Shown here piece after piece: positions 6,838 to 14,075 of a stretch of DNA of 23,664 nt. A program made the translations under genes and the position numbers. The notes under the pieces are model-generated. The model was not told the DNA's origin, did no database searches, and saw only the letters and a program-made list of their open reading frames with translations. This DNA comes from CAZRIP01 sp964600165 (GTDB taxonomy: Bacteria > Elusimicrobiota > Elusimicrobia > UBA1565 > UBA9628), in assembly GCA_964600165.1 (NCBI GenBank), contig CAZRIP010000059.1, forward strand, positions 1 through 23,664, given 5' to 3'. Position 1 is the first letter of the stretch. Each line of letters starts with the position of its first letter.

Positions 6838-9800
6838 GTGAAGGCGTTCGCGTTTTCCATCTTCGCCGTCCTGCTCTCCGCGCCCATCCAGGCCGCCACG
6901 GTCACCGTGTCGTCGACCACCGACACGGGCGCCGGCAGTCTGCGCCAGGCCATCACCGACTCCAACGGCCTCGGCGGAGCGAACACGATCGGCTGGTCCT
7001 CCGGCGGCAGCGGGACGATCACGCTCGGAAGCAATCTCCCCAACGTCAACGCCAACACGACCTTCGACTTCACCGCCTCGACCAACCCCGTGACGATCGC
7101 CGGCGCGCCGAACGCGCTGCCGTTGTCCGGCGCCACTACGCTCAACAACGGCGGGGGCAACACGGCGACGATCTCCGCCGTGATCAGCGACGGCGCCGCG
7201 GCGGGATCGATCACGAAGACGGGGACGGGACAAGTCAACCTCACCGGCGCCAACACTTACACGGGCGGCACGACGCTCAACGCGGGCGTCCTCGGCCTGG
7301 GGACGAACGCCTCGCTCGGGACGGGCGGCGCGACGCTCAACGGAGGCTCTCTTCAGCTCGAAGCCAACGTGGGCACCGTGGCCAACGCCCTCACGCTCGG
7401 CGCCAACGGCACGCTCGACGACAACGGCTTCACGGGCACTTTTTCCGGCGGCATCGGCGACGGAGGCAACGGCTTCTCGTTGACCAAGATCGGCGGAGGC
7501 ACCATCACGCTCACCGGAGTCAGCAGTTACTCGGGCGGGACGGTCTTCAACGGCGGCATCCTCAACGCCAACGCCGACGCGGCCCTCGGCAACGCCGCCG
7601 GGGGGCTGACGTTCAACGGCGGCGCGTTTCAGTTCGGCTCCGCTTTCACCAGCGCCCGCGCCGTCACGCTCAACGACGCCGGCGGCGTCGTCGACACCAA
7701 CGGCTTCAACTCCACGCTCTCCGGGGCGATCGGAGGAGACGGCGGCCTGACCAAGAACGGCCTCGGCACGCTGTTTTTGACCGGGAACAACACGTTCCAG
7801 GGCCCGACGACCATCAACAATGGCGTCCTCAACGTCAACTCCGACGCCGCGCTCGGCTCGGAGAACAACGCCTTCACGTTCAGTTCCGGGACGCTTCAGC
7901 TCGCGGCCGACTACGTCTCGACCCGCACCTTCTCCGTCTCATCCTTCGGGCAGTTCGACAACAACGGCCACAACCTGACGCTCAACGGGACGATCGGAGG
8001 AGGGGGAGCGCTGCAGTTCACGGGAGCCGGCAACGTCACGCTGACCGGCTCGAACGGTTACTATGGCGGGACCAGCATCCAGGGCGGCAGCTTCTTCACG
8101 GACACTGTTTCGCCGTTCGGAAGCGGTGGAGTCGCGATCAACGCCGCGACGTCGATCCAGTTCGCCGCCAGCTCCGGGGTCGTCCTCGGCAATCCTTTCA
8201 CTCTCAACGCGAACGCGACCTTCGACACCAACGGCGGCAGCACGACGATCAGCGGAACCATCAGCGGAACGGGCGCCATCATCAAGACCGGGGCCGGGGT
8301 CCTCCAGCTCGCCGGCGGCAACACCTACTCCGGCGGAACGACCGTCAACAACGGCTTCCTATCGATCTCGGACGATTCCTCGCTCGGCGCGACTACGGGC
8401 GGGTTGACGCTGCTCAACGGCGCGACGGTTCAGGCTCAAGGCAACAACTTTTCCACCTCGCGAGCGATCACGCTAGGCGCCGGCGGCGGCGTCTTCGACG
8501 ACTACGGTCGGACGATCGGCCTCAGCGGCGTCATCGGCGGAGCCGGATCTTTCACCAAAACAGGCAGCGGCACGGTCTATCTCAGCGCCGTCAACACCTA
8601 TGGCGGAGCGACGGCGGTGACCAATGGCGTCCTCGCGCTCGGGATCGACAACGCCCTGCCCGCCGGCACGCCGGTCACAATCGCCAGCGGGGGAACGCTC
8701 GACCTAGGAACGTTCAAGCAGACCACGTCGCAGATAGCCAGCCTGGAGGTGCCAGGCACTCTCGCGATGACACTGCAGGCCGCGCAGAACGGCACCGGAG
8801 TCAAAAGTCTTGCTGTGACGGGCAACGCCAAATTGACCGGCGGCACGCTCTACGTCAAGCTGACGCCGCAAGTCGTCAAGGCCGGCGCCGTCTTCACGCC
8901 GCTCACCTATGGCTCTAACACCGGGACTACCTTCACGACGATCCTGTCCCCCGCCGCGATCGCGTTTACCCCAGACTATACGAGCGGAACAAGCCTCAAG
9001 CTGACCGCCAGCCTCGTGCCGTTCGCCAACGTCTCCGCGTCGGTCAACCAAGCCGCGATCGGCCGCACGCTCGAACCGCTCCGCGTCAACCCGGCCGGCG
9101 ACATGGCGACGATCCTCGGGAATCTCTACACGCTCGATGCCGGGGGCCTCCAGGCCGCGCTCGACCAGATGGGCCCGGCATCGCTCGGCGCGATGAGCGG
9201 GATCAGCCTGGCCGGCTCGGCCGCGCAGGGCGCCGCGCTCAGCCGCCGCATGCAGACCCTCGCCGACGCGGGCCGCGCCGACCGTCCCGCCAACTACACC
9301 GTGACGGGGCCTTCTTTCCCCGGCACGCTCTACGCCGAGGCGGCCGGCGACACGCCGATGGCCGCGTCGGGCGGCGGGCTCGGCCGCTGGGGCTATTTCG
9401 CGTCGGGCGTCGCCTCGGGCGGCAAGCTCACCGAGACGAACACGGCCGGCGGCACCAACCCGGGCTACGCCTTCAACACGCAGGGCCTGACCGGAGGCGC
9501 GGACTACCGCGTCAACGACAACGCCGCGCTCGGCGCATCCCTCGGCTGGCTGCGCGGCCACTCCTCGATCTACTCTCCGGGCTCCGGCACCGTGGACAGC
9601 CAGAGCGTCCGTTTGGGCGGCTACGGCACGGCGTTCACGCAGAACCTCGAGGCCGATCTCTACGTGGGCGGCGCCCTCGACTATTTCTCGACCCATCGAA
9701 ACATCAACTTCGTGCAAGTCTCGCGCACGGCCTCCGGCACGCCGCGCGGCTGGGAGCTCAACGTCCACCCCGCGCTGCGCTACGACTACAACGCGTTCGA

Positions 9801-10233
9801 CTACGGGATCTTTTCTCCGTTCCTGGCGGAGTCCTACGACCGGATCGCCGTGCAAGGCTTCTCCGAGAGCGGCGCGCAAGCCCTCGACCTTGCCGTCGGG
9901 CCGCAGACGATCGAATCTCTTGAACAGGATCTCGGCCTGCGCTACTCGATGAAGATCGACGCCGACACGTTCAACTGGATCCCTTACGGGAGCCTCGGCT
10001 GGCGCCACGAGTACCAGAAGCAGAGCCGCCCGATCACCGCGTCCTTCGCGGAAGCCGGCGGCGCGCCGTTCCAGATCCAGAGCGGCGACGTCGCGCGCAA
10101 CGGCACGATCGTCGGCCTGGGCGCCGCGGTCAACTGGACGAAGTACACGACCTTCAAGCTCGACTACTCGAGCGACTTCCGCTCTCACTTCCAGAACACG
10201 ACGGTCGAGCTGAGCCTTCGCTCGCGCTTCTAG
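6838..10233 (+). CDS. Autotransporter with passenger repeats and C-terminal beta-barrel
   Basis: A 1131-residue secreted or surface protein of the type V secretion class. Residues 1-19 are a signal peptide ending before the alanine of QAATVTV. The passenger holds six copies of the autotransporter-associated beta-strand motif (about G-x-L-x-L-T-G-x-N-T-Y-x-G-G-T-T-x-N-x-G-x-L). The key Leu of each falls at residues 135, 225, 314, 402, 491 and 582, a period of 88-91. From about residue 851 (WGYFASGVASGG) to the C terminus is a barrel domain of about 280 residues. It has alternating polar/hydrophobic strands, an Asn-rich loop region and the terminal phenylalanine (LSLRSRF) typical of outer-membrane proteins. 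Passenger function is unknown; adhesion or matrix roles are common in the family. No protease motif is seen. GTG is the start because it begins the signal peptide. Confidence 0.92.
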   Translation: MKAFAFSIFAVLLSAPIQAATVTVSSTTDTGAGSLRQAITDSNGLGGANTIGWSSGGSGTITLGSNLPNVNANTTFDFTASTNPVTIAGAPNALPLSGATTLNNGGGNTATISAVISDGAAAGSITKTGTGQVNLTGANTYTGGTTLNAGVLGLGTNASLGTGGATLNGGSLQLEANVGTVANALTLGANGTLDDNGFTGTFSGGIGDGGNGFSLTKIGGGTITLTGVSSYSGGTVFNGGILNANADAALGNAAGGLTFNGGAFQFGSAFTSARAVTLNDAGGVVDTNGFNSTLSGAIGGDGGLTKNGLGTLFLTGNNTFQGPTTINNGVLNVNSDAALGSENNAFTFSSGTLQLAADYVSTRTFSVSSFGQFDNNGHNLTLNGTIGGGGALQFTGAGNVTLTGSNGYYGGTSIQGGSFFTDTVSPFGSGGVAINAATSIQFAASSGVVLGNPFTLNANATFDTNGGSTTISGTISGTGAIIKTGAGVLQLAGGNTYSGGTTVNNGFLSISDDSSLGATTGGLTLLNGATVQAQGNNFSTSRAITLGAGGGVFDDYGRTIGLSGVIGGAGSFTKTGSGTVYLSAVNTYGGATAVTNGVLALGIDNALPAGTPVTIASGGTLDLGTFKQTTSQIASLEVPGTLAMTLQAAQNGTGVKSLAVTGNAKLTGGTLYVKLTPQVVKAGAVFTPLTYGSNTGTTFTTILSPAAIAFTPDYTSGTSLKLTASLVPFANVSASVNQAAIGRTLEPLRVNPAGDMATILGNLYTLDAGGLQAALDQMGPASLGAMSGISLAGSAAQGAALSRRMQTLADAGRADRPANYTVTGPSFPGTLYAEAAGDTPMAASGGGLGRWGYFASGVASGGKLTETNTAGGTNPGYAFNTQGLTGGADYRVNDNAALGASLGWLRGHSSIYSPGSGTVDSQSVRLGGYGTAFTQNLEADLYVGGALDYFSTHRNINFVQVSRTASGTPRGWELNVHPALRYDYNAFDYGIFSPFLAESYDRIAVQGFSESGAQALDLAVGPQTIESLEQDLGLRYSMKIDADTFNWIPYGSLGWRHEYQKQSRPITASFAEAGGAPFQIQSGDVARNGTIVGLGAAVNWTKYTTFKLDYSSDFRSHFQNTTVELSLRSRF
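7225..8650 (+). repeat. Six passenger repeats, period about 267 nt
   Basis: Inside the autotransporter the glycine-rich beta-strand motif recurs at nearly constant spacing. Key-Leu codons start at 7240, 7510, 7777, 8041, 8308 and 8581. The intervals are 270, 267, 264, 267 and 273 nt. Protein-level similarity is clear but the DNA copies have diverged, so recent duplication is unlikely. Confidence 0.85.
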
Positions 10234-10244
10234 GATTTAAAAGC

Positions 10245-10250
10245 TATCCT
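10245..10250 (+). promoter_or_regulatory. Putative -10 box for leaderless TSUP gene
   Basis: TATCCT ends 7 nt before the ATG at 10258. There is no Shine-Dalgarno sequence, as the bases between are TCACTCG. It lies within a small inverted repeat, AGGAT (10232-10236) and ATCCT (10246-10250), just after the autotransporter stop codon. Confidence 0.4.
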
Positions 10251-10257
10251 TCACTCG

Positions 10258-11145
10258 ATGAATCGCCTCACGATCGGGCTGATCGCCGCGCTCGGCGTCG
10301 TCACGGTCGCGTTCAGCGTCCTTTGGACGATGGCCCTGCGCCGGGACCCCGAGGCGCGGCGCCCGACGGCGCTCGAGCTCTTCATCGGCTTCGTGACCGA
10401 CTTCTTCGACACGCTCGGCATCGGCTCCTTCGCGCCGACGACCTCGGTCTTCAAGCTCTTCAAGATCCTGCCCGACGAGAACATCCCCGGCGCGCTCAAC
10501 GTCGGCCACGCGATCCCGACCTTCGCCGAGGCTTTCATCTTCATGACGATCGTCAAGATCGACGGCGCGACGCTCGCCTTGATGATCCTCGCCTCCGTCG
10601 TCGGCGCCTGGCTCGGCGCCGGGGTCGTGACGTCGTGGCCGCGCCGCCGGATCCAGATCGGCATGGCCGTGGCGCTCCTCTGCGCGGGGGGATTCTTCCT
10701 GATGAAGAACCTGGGGCTCTTCCCGCCGGGCGGCGACACGCTCGCGCTGACGGGCAGCAAGCTCGCGATCGGACTCGCCGTCAACTTCGTCCTCGGCGCC
10801 TTGATGACGCTCGGCATCGGCGCCTATGCCCCGTGCATGATTCTAGTGAGCCTGCTCGGCATGAACCCGGGCGCGGCGTTCCCGATCATGATGGGCTCGT
10901 GCGCGTTCCTGATGCCGACGGCGGCGATCGCGTTCGTGCGCAAGAAGCGCTACGGGCCCGGCCCGTCGCTCGGCTTGACGCTCGGCGGCGTGCCGGGCGT
11001 GCTGCTCGCCGCCTACGTCTTCAGCAAGCTCAGCGTGACCGCGCTGCGCTGGGGCGTCATCGCCGTCGTGCTCTACACGGCGGTCATGATGCTGCGCTCG
11101 GCGTTCGCGCCCTCGCCCTCCGCCCTCTCTCCCGAGAAGGCGTAA
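10258..11145 (+). CDS. TSUP (TauE/SafE-type) membrane permease
   Basis: A 295-residue inner-membrane protein with about eight hydrophobic segments. The family is linked to export or import of sulfite, sulfoacetate or other small organosulfur anions. Family-like features are the amphipathic FFDTLGIGSFAPTTSVFKLFK stretch (about 49-69) and the second half-repeat NFVLGALMTLGIGAYAPCMIL (about 176-196). The two show the internal duplication of TSUP transporters, where the pair of GIG-x-(F/Y)-A-P motifs recurs. The actual substrate is not evident and no sulfur-metabolism gene lies next to it. The ATG is taken because it opens the first membrane segment; no ribosome site precedes it, only a -10-like TATCCT 7 nt upstream. 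It is 24 nt downstream of the autotransporter gene. Confidence 0.85.
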   Translation: MNRLTIGLIAALGVVTVAFSVLWTMALRRDPEARRPTALELFIGFVTDFFDTLGIGSFAPTTSVFKLFKILPDENIPGALNVGHAIPTFAEAFIFMTIVKIDGATLALMILASVVGAWLGAGVVTSWPRRRIQIGMAVALLCAGGFFLMKNLGLFPPGGDTLALTGSKLAIGLAVNFVLGALMTLGIGAYAPCMILVSLLGMNPGAAFPIMMGSCAFLMPTAAIAFVRKKRYGPGPSLGLTLGGVPGVLLAAYVFSKLSVTALRWGVIAVVLYTAVMMLRSAFAPSPSALSPEKA

Positions 11146-11213
11146 ACGCGGTATCAGAGCTCGAGTCTCGCGCTCGTCACGCGCCGCTGACCCGGCCTAC
11201 GCCGCCCGCGCGT

Positions 11214-11219
11214 TATCAT
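11214..11219 (+). promoter_or_regulatory. Possible -10 box of the secreted Asn/Pro-rich protein
   Basis: TATCAT in the 103-nt gap upstream of 11249 would give a leader of about 22 nt containing the GGAGG ribosome site (11238-11242). CTGACC at 11187-11192 is 21 nt away, too far for a normal -35. Weak evidence. Confidence 0.2.
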
Positions 11220-11248
11220 GGGCTCGTGCTAGCAACTGGAGGCAACCC

Positions 11249-11677
11249 ATGAAAACGAACATGAAGCTGACGGCGCCGGCGATCCTGCTGCTGGCCGCGG
11301 CCGGAGCGTTCGCCCAGAGCGGCGGCGCGGGAGGGACCGGCGGCGGGACAGGGGGGTCGGGCGGCGGGCAGAGCGGGTCTCAGAGCAATCCGACGGCCCC
11401 GGGAAGCCCGAGCCCCGGCGCGCTTCCCGATAACGGCGCAGGCGGCGCGCTGACGCCCGGAACGAACACCAACGCCAACGAGAACTCGAACGGCGACACG
11501 GAACGCGGCCGACGTCATCATCGGCGCAACGGCGACGCGAACTCCAACGCCAACTCGAACGTCAACCCGGACATCAACGCCAACCCCAACCCGGACCTCA
11601 ACGCGAATCCGACCGCCAATCCCAACTCGAACCCGAACCCGGCGACGAACCAGAATCCGAACGGCCACATGCCCTGA
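11249..11677 (+). CDS. Secreted low-complexity Gly/Asn/Pro-rich protein
   Basis: A 142-residue protein with a clear signal peptide (about 1-22, cleavage after AFA before QSGGAGG). The mature part is entirely low complexity. It runs from a Gly/Ser-rich block, through a Pro/Ala block, to a short basic cluster (RGRRHHRRN), then a long Asn tail of N-[SPA]-N and N-P-[ND] steps. No fold or known family is apparent; it may be an extended, surface or cell-wall-associated linker-like protein. The start is secure, with GGAGG 6 nt before the ATG. Codon use and GC match its neighbours, so there is no sign of transfer. Similar Asn-rich secreted proteins are often poorly conserved, so searches may return little. 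Confidence 0.75.
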   Translation: MKTNMKLTAPAILLLAAAGAFAQSGGAGGTGGGTGGSGGGQSGSQSNPTAPGSPSPGALPDNGAGGALTPGTNTNANENSNGDTERGRRHHRRNGDANSNANSNVNPDINANPNPDLNANPTANPNSNPNPATNQNPNGHMP

Positions 11678-11705
11678 AAGCCTCACCGGACGGGCGCGTA
11701 AGTGC

Positions 11706-11711
11706 TAAAAT
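11706..11711 (+). promoter_or_regulatory. Putative extended -10 box for leaderless lipoprotein gene
   Basis: TGC-TAAAAT, an extended -10 match, ends 6 nt before the GTG at 11718. Transcription would start at or within a base of the start codon. No ribosome site is present. Confidence 0.45.
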
Positions 11712-11717
11712 GGCGGC

Positions 11718-12182
11718 GTGAGACTGATCGCCGCCGTGGCGGCAGCCGCAGGCCTCGCGGCCTGCGGCTTGGCGCCTTCCGCGTCCTCGACGATCCCGGA
11801 CGTCACGCTGCCGACCTTGTCCGGCGCGCAGGCCTCTTTGAGGGCCTGCGCCACCTCTCAATGCGTCATCGCCTACGTCGCGCCGTGGTGCCCTCACTGC
11901 CGCGCGACGACGGCGGGGATCCTCGAGCTGCGCGACCTGCTCTGGAAGAAGGGCGTCCTGCTGCGCGTCGTCGTCGGGATGGATCAGCCCGCCGCCCTGC
12001 GCGATTACGCCAAGTCCTTCGGGCCCAACACGATGCTCGACGCGGATAAGCGCTTCCAAGTCAGCGGCGTCCCTCATTTTTTCGTCACCGACGCGCAGGG
12101 CAGGCTCTCCAACGATTTCGCGGGGACCCCGCACGACAACGCGACGGGCGAGGAGCTCGGCCGGGCGTTCGGCCTGCTCTAG
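11718..12182 (+). CDS. Thioredoxin-fold lipoprotein (TlpA/ResA-like)
   Basis: A 154-residue envelope thiol-disulfide oxidoreductase. The signal peptide ends in a lipobox, LAAC (13-16), so Cys16 is the likely lipidated residue. The thioredoxin active site is WCPHC (57-61), followed by the typical helix and a cis-proline loop GVPHF (Pro119). An extra Cys pair (44 and 49, in RACATSQC) precedes the active site and is not universal. Such proteins reduce or oxidise periplasmic cysteines, often for cytochrome c maturation, but nothing nearby shows the partner. GTG 11718 directly starts the signal peptide and is preceded by a -10-like box rather than a ribosome site. Alanine dehydrogenase follows after 29 nt on the same strand. 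Confidence 0.87.
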   Translation: MRLIAAVAAAAGLAACGLAPSASSTIPDVTLPTLSGAQASLRACATSQCVIAYVAPWCPHCRATTAGILELRDLLWKKGVLLRVVVGMDQPAALRDYAKSFGPNTMLDADKRFQVSGVPHFFVTDAQGRLSNDFAGTPHDNATGEELGRAFGLL

Positions 12183-12211
12183 CGACATCAGCCGGAAAGG
12201 AGCGCTTTCGA

Positions 12212-13330
12212 ATGAAGATCACGATCGGCGTGCCGAAGGAGATCAAGAACCGCGAGCACCGCGTGGGCCTCGTCCCGGGCGGCGTGCGCGCCCTCGTTAA
12301 GGACGGGCATTCCGTCTTCGTCGAAAAGGGAGCGGGCCAGGGCTCCGGCATCACCGATCAGGAGTACAAGGACGCGGGCGCGGCGATCGTCGCCGACAAG
12401 CGCAAGCTCTTCGACGACTCCGACATGATCATCAAGGTCAAGGAGCCTCTCGAAGAGGAGTTCGACTATTTCCGCGAGGACCAGATCCTCTTCACCTACC
12501 TCCACCTCGCCGCCGCGCCCAAGCTCATCAAGTTCCTGCAAAAGAGCAAGGTGCGCGCCGTCGCTTACGAGACGATCCAGCTCAAAGACGGCTCGCTGCC
12601 GCTGTTGACCCCGATGTCCGAGGTCGCCGGCAAGATGAGCGTGCAGATCGGCGCGCAATTCCTGGAAAAGCACTACGGCGGGCGCGGCGTCCTCTTGGGC
12701 GGCGTGCCGGGCGTCAACCGCGGCGTCGTCACGATCATCGGCGGCGGCGTCGTCGGCATCAACGCCGCGAAGATCGCCGTCGGCATGGGCGCGCGCGTGA
12801 ACATCCTGGACGTCTCGGCGCCGCGGCTTGCCTACTTAGACGACGTCTTCGGCAACGCGGCGACGACGCTGATGAGCCACGAGGAGAACATCGCCAAGTC
12901 GGTCAAATCGGCCGATCTGCTGATCGGCGCGGTGCTGATCCCCGGCGCCAAGGCCCCGCATCTCGTCACGGACGAGATGGTCAAGACCATGAAGCCGGGC
13001 TCCGTCATCGTCGACGTCGCCGTCGACCAGGGCGGCTGCGTCGAGACCTGCGAGGTCACGAGCCACGACAAGCCGGTAATCGAGAAGCACGGCGTCCTTC
13101 ACTACGCCGTGCCGAACATCCCGGGCGCGGTCTCGAACACCTCCACCTACGCGCTGACGAACGTGACGCTCAAGTACGCCCGCGACATCGCCCGCCTGGG
13201 CCTCGAAGAGGCCGTGCGCCGCGACGAAGCGCTGCGCAAGGGCGTCAACGTCTATAAAGGGAAGGTCACCTGTCCGGCCGTCGCGCTCTCGGCCGGCGAG
13301 AAGGCTCAAGAGCTCGTCGAGATGCTTTAG
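12212..13330 (+). CDS. ald: Alanine dehydrogenase
   Basis: NAD-dependent reversible oxidative deamination of L-alanine to pyruvate and ammonium, cytoplasmic. The 372-residue length is standard. The N terminus MKITIGVPKEIKNREHRVGL contains substrate-binding Arg15. Lys75 (VKEP) and His98 (YLHLA) are the expected active-site residues. The Rossmann motif GGGVVG is at 177-182 with Asp200 ending the second strand, and Asp271 lies in DVAVDQGG. The closing family stretch HYAVPNIPGAVSNTSTYALTN is complete. AAAGGAG sits 9 nt before the ATG, so unlike the preceding lipoprotein gene it is translated from a ribosome site, probably from the same transcript. Its last 4 nt overlap the end of the convergent zinc-ribbon gene. 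Confidence 0.95.
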   Translation: MKITIGVPKEIKNREHRVGLVPGGVRALVKDGHSVFVEKGAGQGSGITDQEYKDAGAAIVADKRKLFDDSDMIIKVKEPLEEEFDYFREDQILFTYLHLAAAPKLIKFLQKSKVRAVAYETIQLKDGSLPLLTPMSEVAGKMSVQIGAQFLEKHYGGRGVLLGGVPGVNRGVVTIIGGGVVGINAAKIAVGMGARVNILDVSAPRLAYLDDVFGNAATTLMSHEENIAKSVKSADLLIGAVLIPGAKAPHLVTDEMVKTMKPGSVIVDVAVDQGGCVETCEVTSHDKPVIEKHGVLHYAVPNIPGAVSNTSTYALTNVTLKYARDIARLGLEEAVRRDEALRKGVNVYKGKVTCPAVALSAGEKAQELVEML

Positions 13331-14070
13331 TCGGCGGCCGGCGCCAAGTAGAAGTCGATCTGGAGCGGCGCCGCTCCGCGCGGCTGGATCTCGTAGGGCG
13401 CGACGGCGGTCTTCGCGAGCTCCGCCGCGGTCGTCTTGCGATCCTCGTCCGGCATCCCCGCGACGTTCTGGGTCTCGGGGTTGAGATAGCTGTCGGCGTA
13501 GCCCGCCTTCTCGAAGCCCACTTGGTAGCCGCCGTGATGCAGCGGCGGCACGATCGTGCGGTAGGCGCCGCTGTCGTCGCTCGAAGTCTCGTAGCGCGCG
13601 TGGGTGTCCGGGTCGGTGAAATGGACCAGGCAGCGCGGGACCGGCTTGAGCGTCACGAGGTCGTAAACCACGCCGACGAGCCTCCATTCATTGACGGAGC
13701 CCGGCGGGGCCGCCACCGCGCCCTCCACTTGGACGGAGCGCTGCTCCTGAGCGGTCCCGTCGCTGACGACCTGCTCGCGGCCGTGCTTGTCGCGCACCGT
13801 GATCCGCTGCTTATCGATGAAGGATTGCACCAAGGAGTGCTGCTCGTCCGGGTCGGCCTGCTCGATCACGAACTCGACGAACCGCCAGACCCCGTACATG
13901 AGCCCGGCGACGACCGCCGCCCAAACGGCGGGAGTCCAGGCGGCGATCCCGAATTTCCTCGACTTGCTGTGCGCGCCCTGGAACACCTCGAAGCTGTGCG
14001 GGCACTGCGGGCAGTCGGCGGCCTCGGCCGGCACGTCGCTCTTGCAGGCCGGGCAACGCTTGGTCTTCAT
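13327..14070 (-). CDS. Zinc-ribbon, single-pass membrane protein with carboxypeptidase-regulatory-like domain
   Basis: A 247-residue protein of unknown function. The N-terminal zinc ribbon has CPAC (Cys6, Cys9) and CPQC (Cys20, Cys23). One transmembrane segment follows at about 43-65. The outer part, about 130-215 (VGVVYDLVTLKPVPRCLVHF ... GGYQVGFEKAGYADSYLN), looks like a carboxypeptidase-regulatory or transthyretin-like beta-sandwich, which suggests an envelope role. ATG 14070 is chosen because it begins directly at the ribbon; an in-frame ATG at 14103 would add 11 unrelated residues. It is the last gene of the six-gene minus-strand operon, 5 nt after the YfhO-like gene, and also has its own extended -10-like box. 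Its stop overlaps the ald stop. Confidence 0.8.
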   Translation of the reverse strand: MKTKRCPACKSDVPAEAADCPQCPHSFEVFQGAHSKSRKFGIAAWTPAVWAAVVAGLMYGVWRFVEFVIEQADPDEQHSLVQSFIDKQRITVRDKHGREQVVSDGTAQEQRSVQVEGAVAAPPGSVNEWRLVGVVYDLVTLKPVPRCLVHFTDPDTHARYETSSDDSGAYRTIVPPLHHGGYQVGFEKAGYADSYLNPETQNVAGMPDEDRKTTAAELAKTAVAPYEIQPRGAAPLQIDFYLAPAAD

Positions 14071-14075
14071 CGCCG

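Noticed and set aside
7225..8650. Regular repeats considered as a CRISPR array
   Set aside because: The period is about 267 nt, the copies are diverged at DNA level and they encode a continuous protein.
6819..8918. Arg/His/Gln-rich plus frame overlapping the autotransporter
   Set aside because: It is an out-of-frame reading of the passenger repeats; the correct frame has a signal peptide and a barrel.
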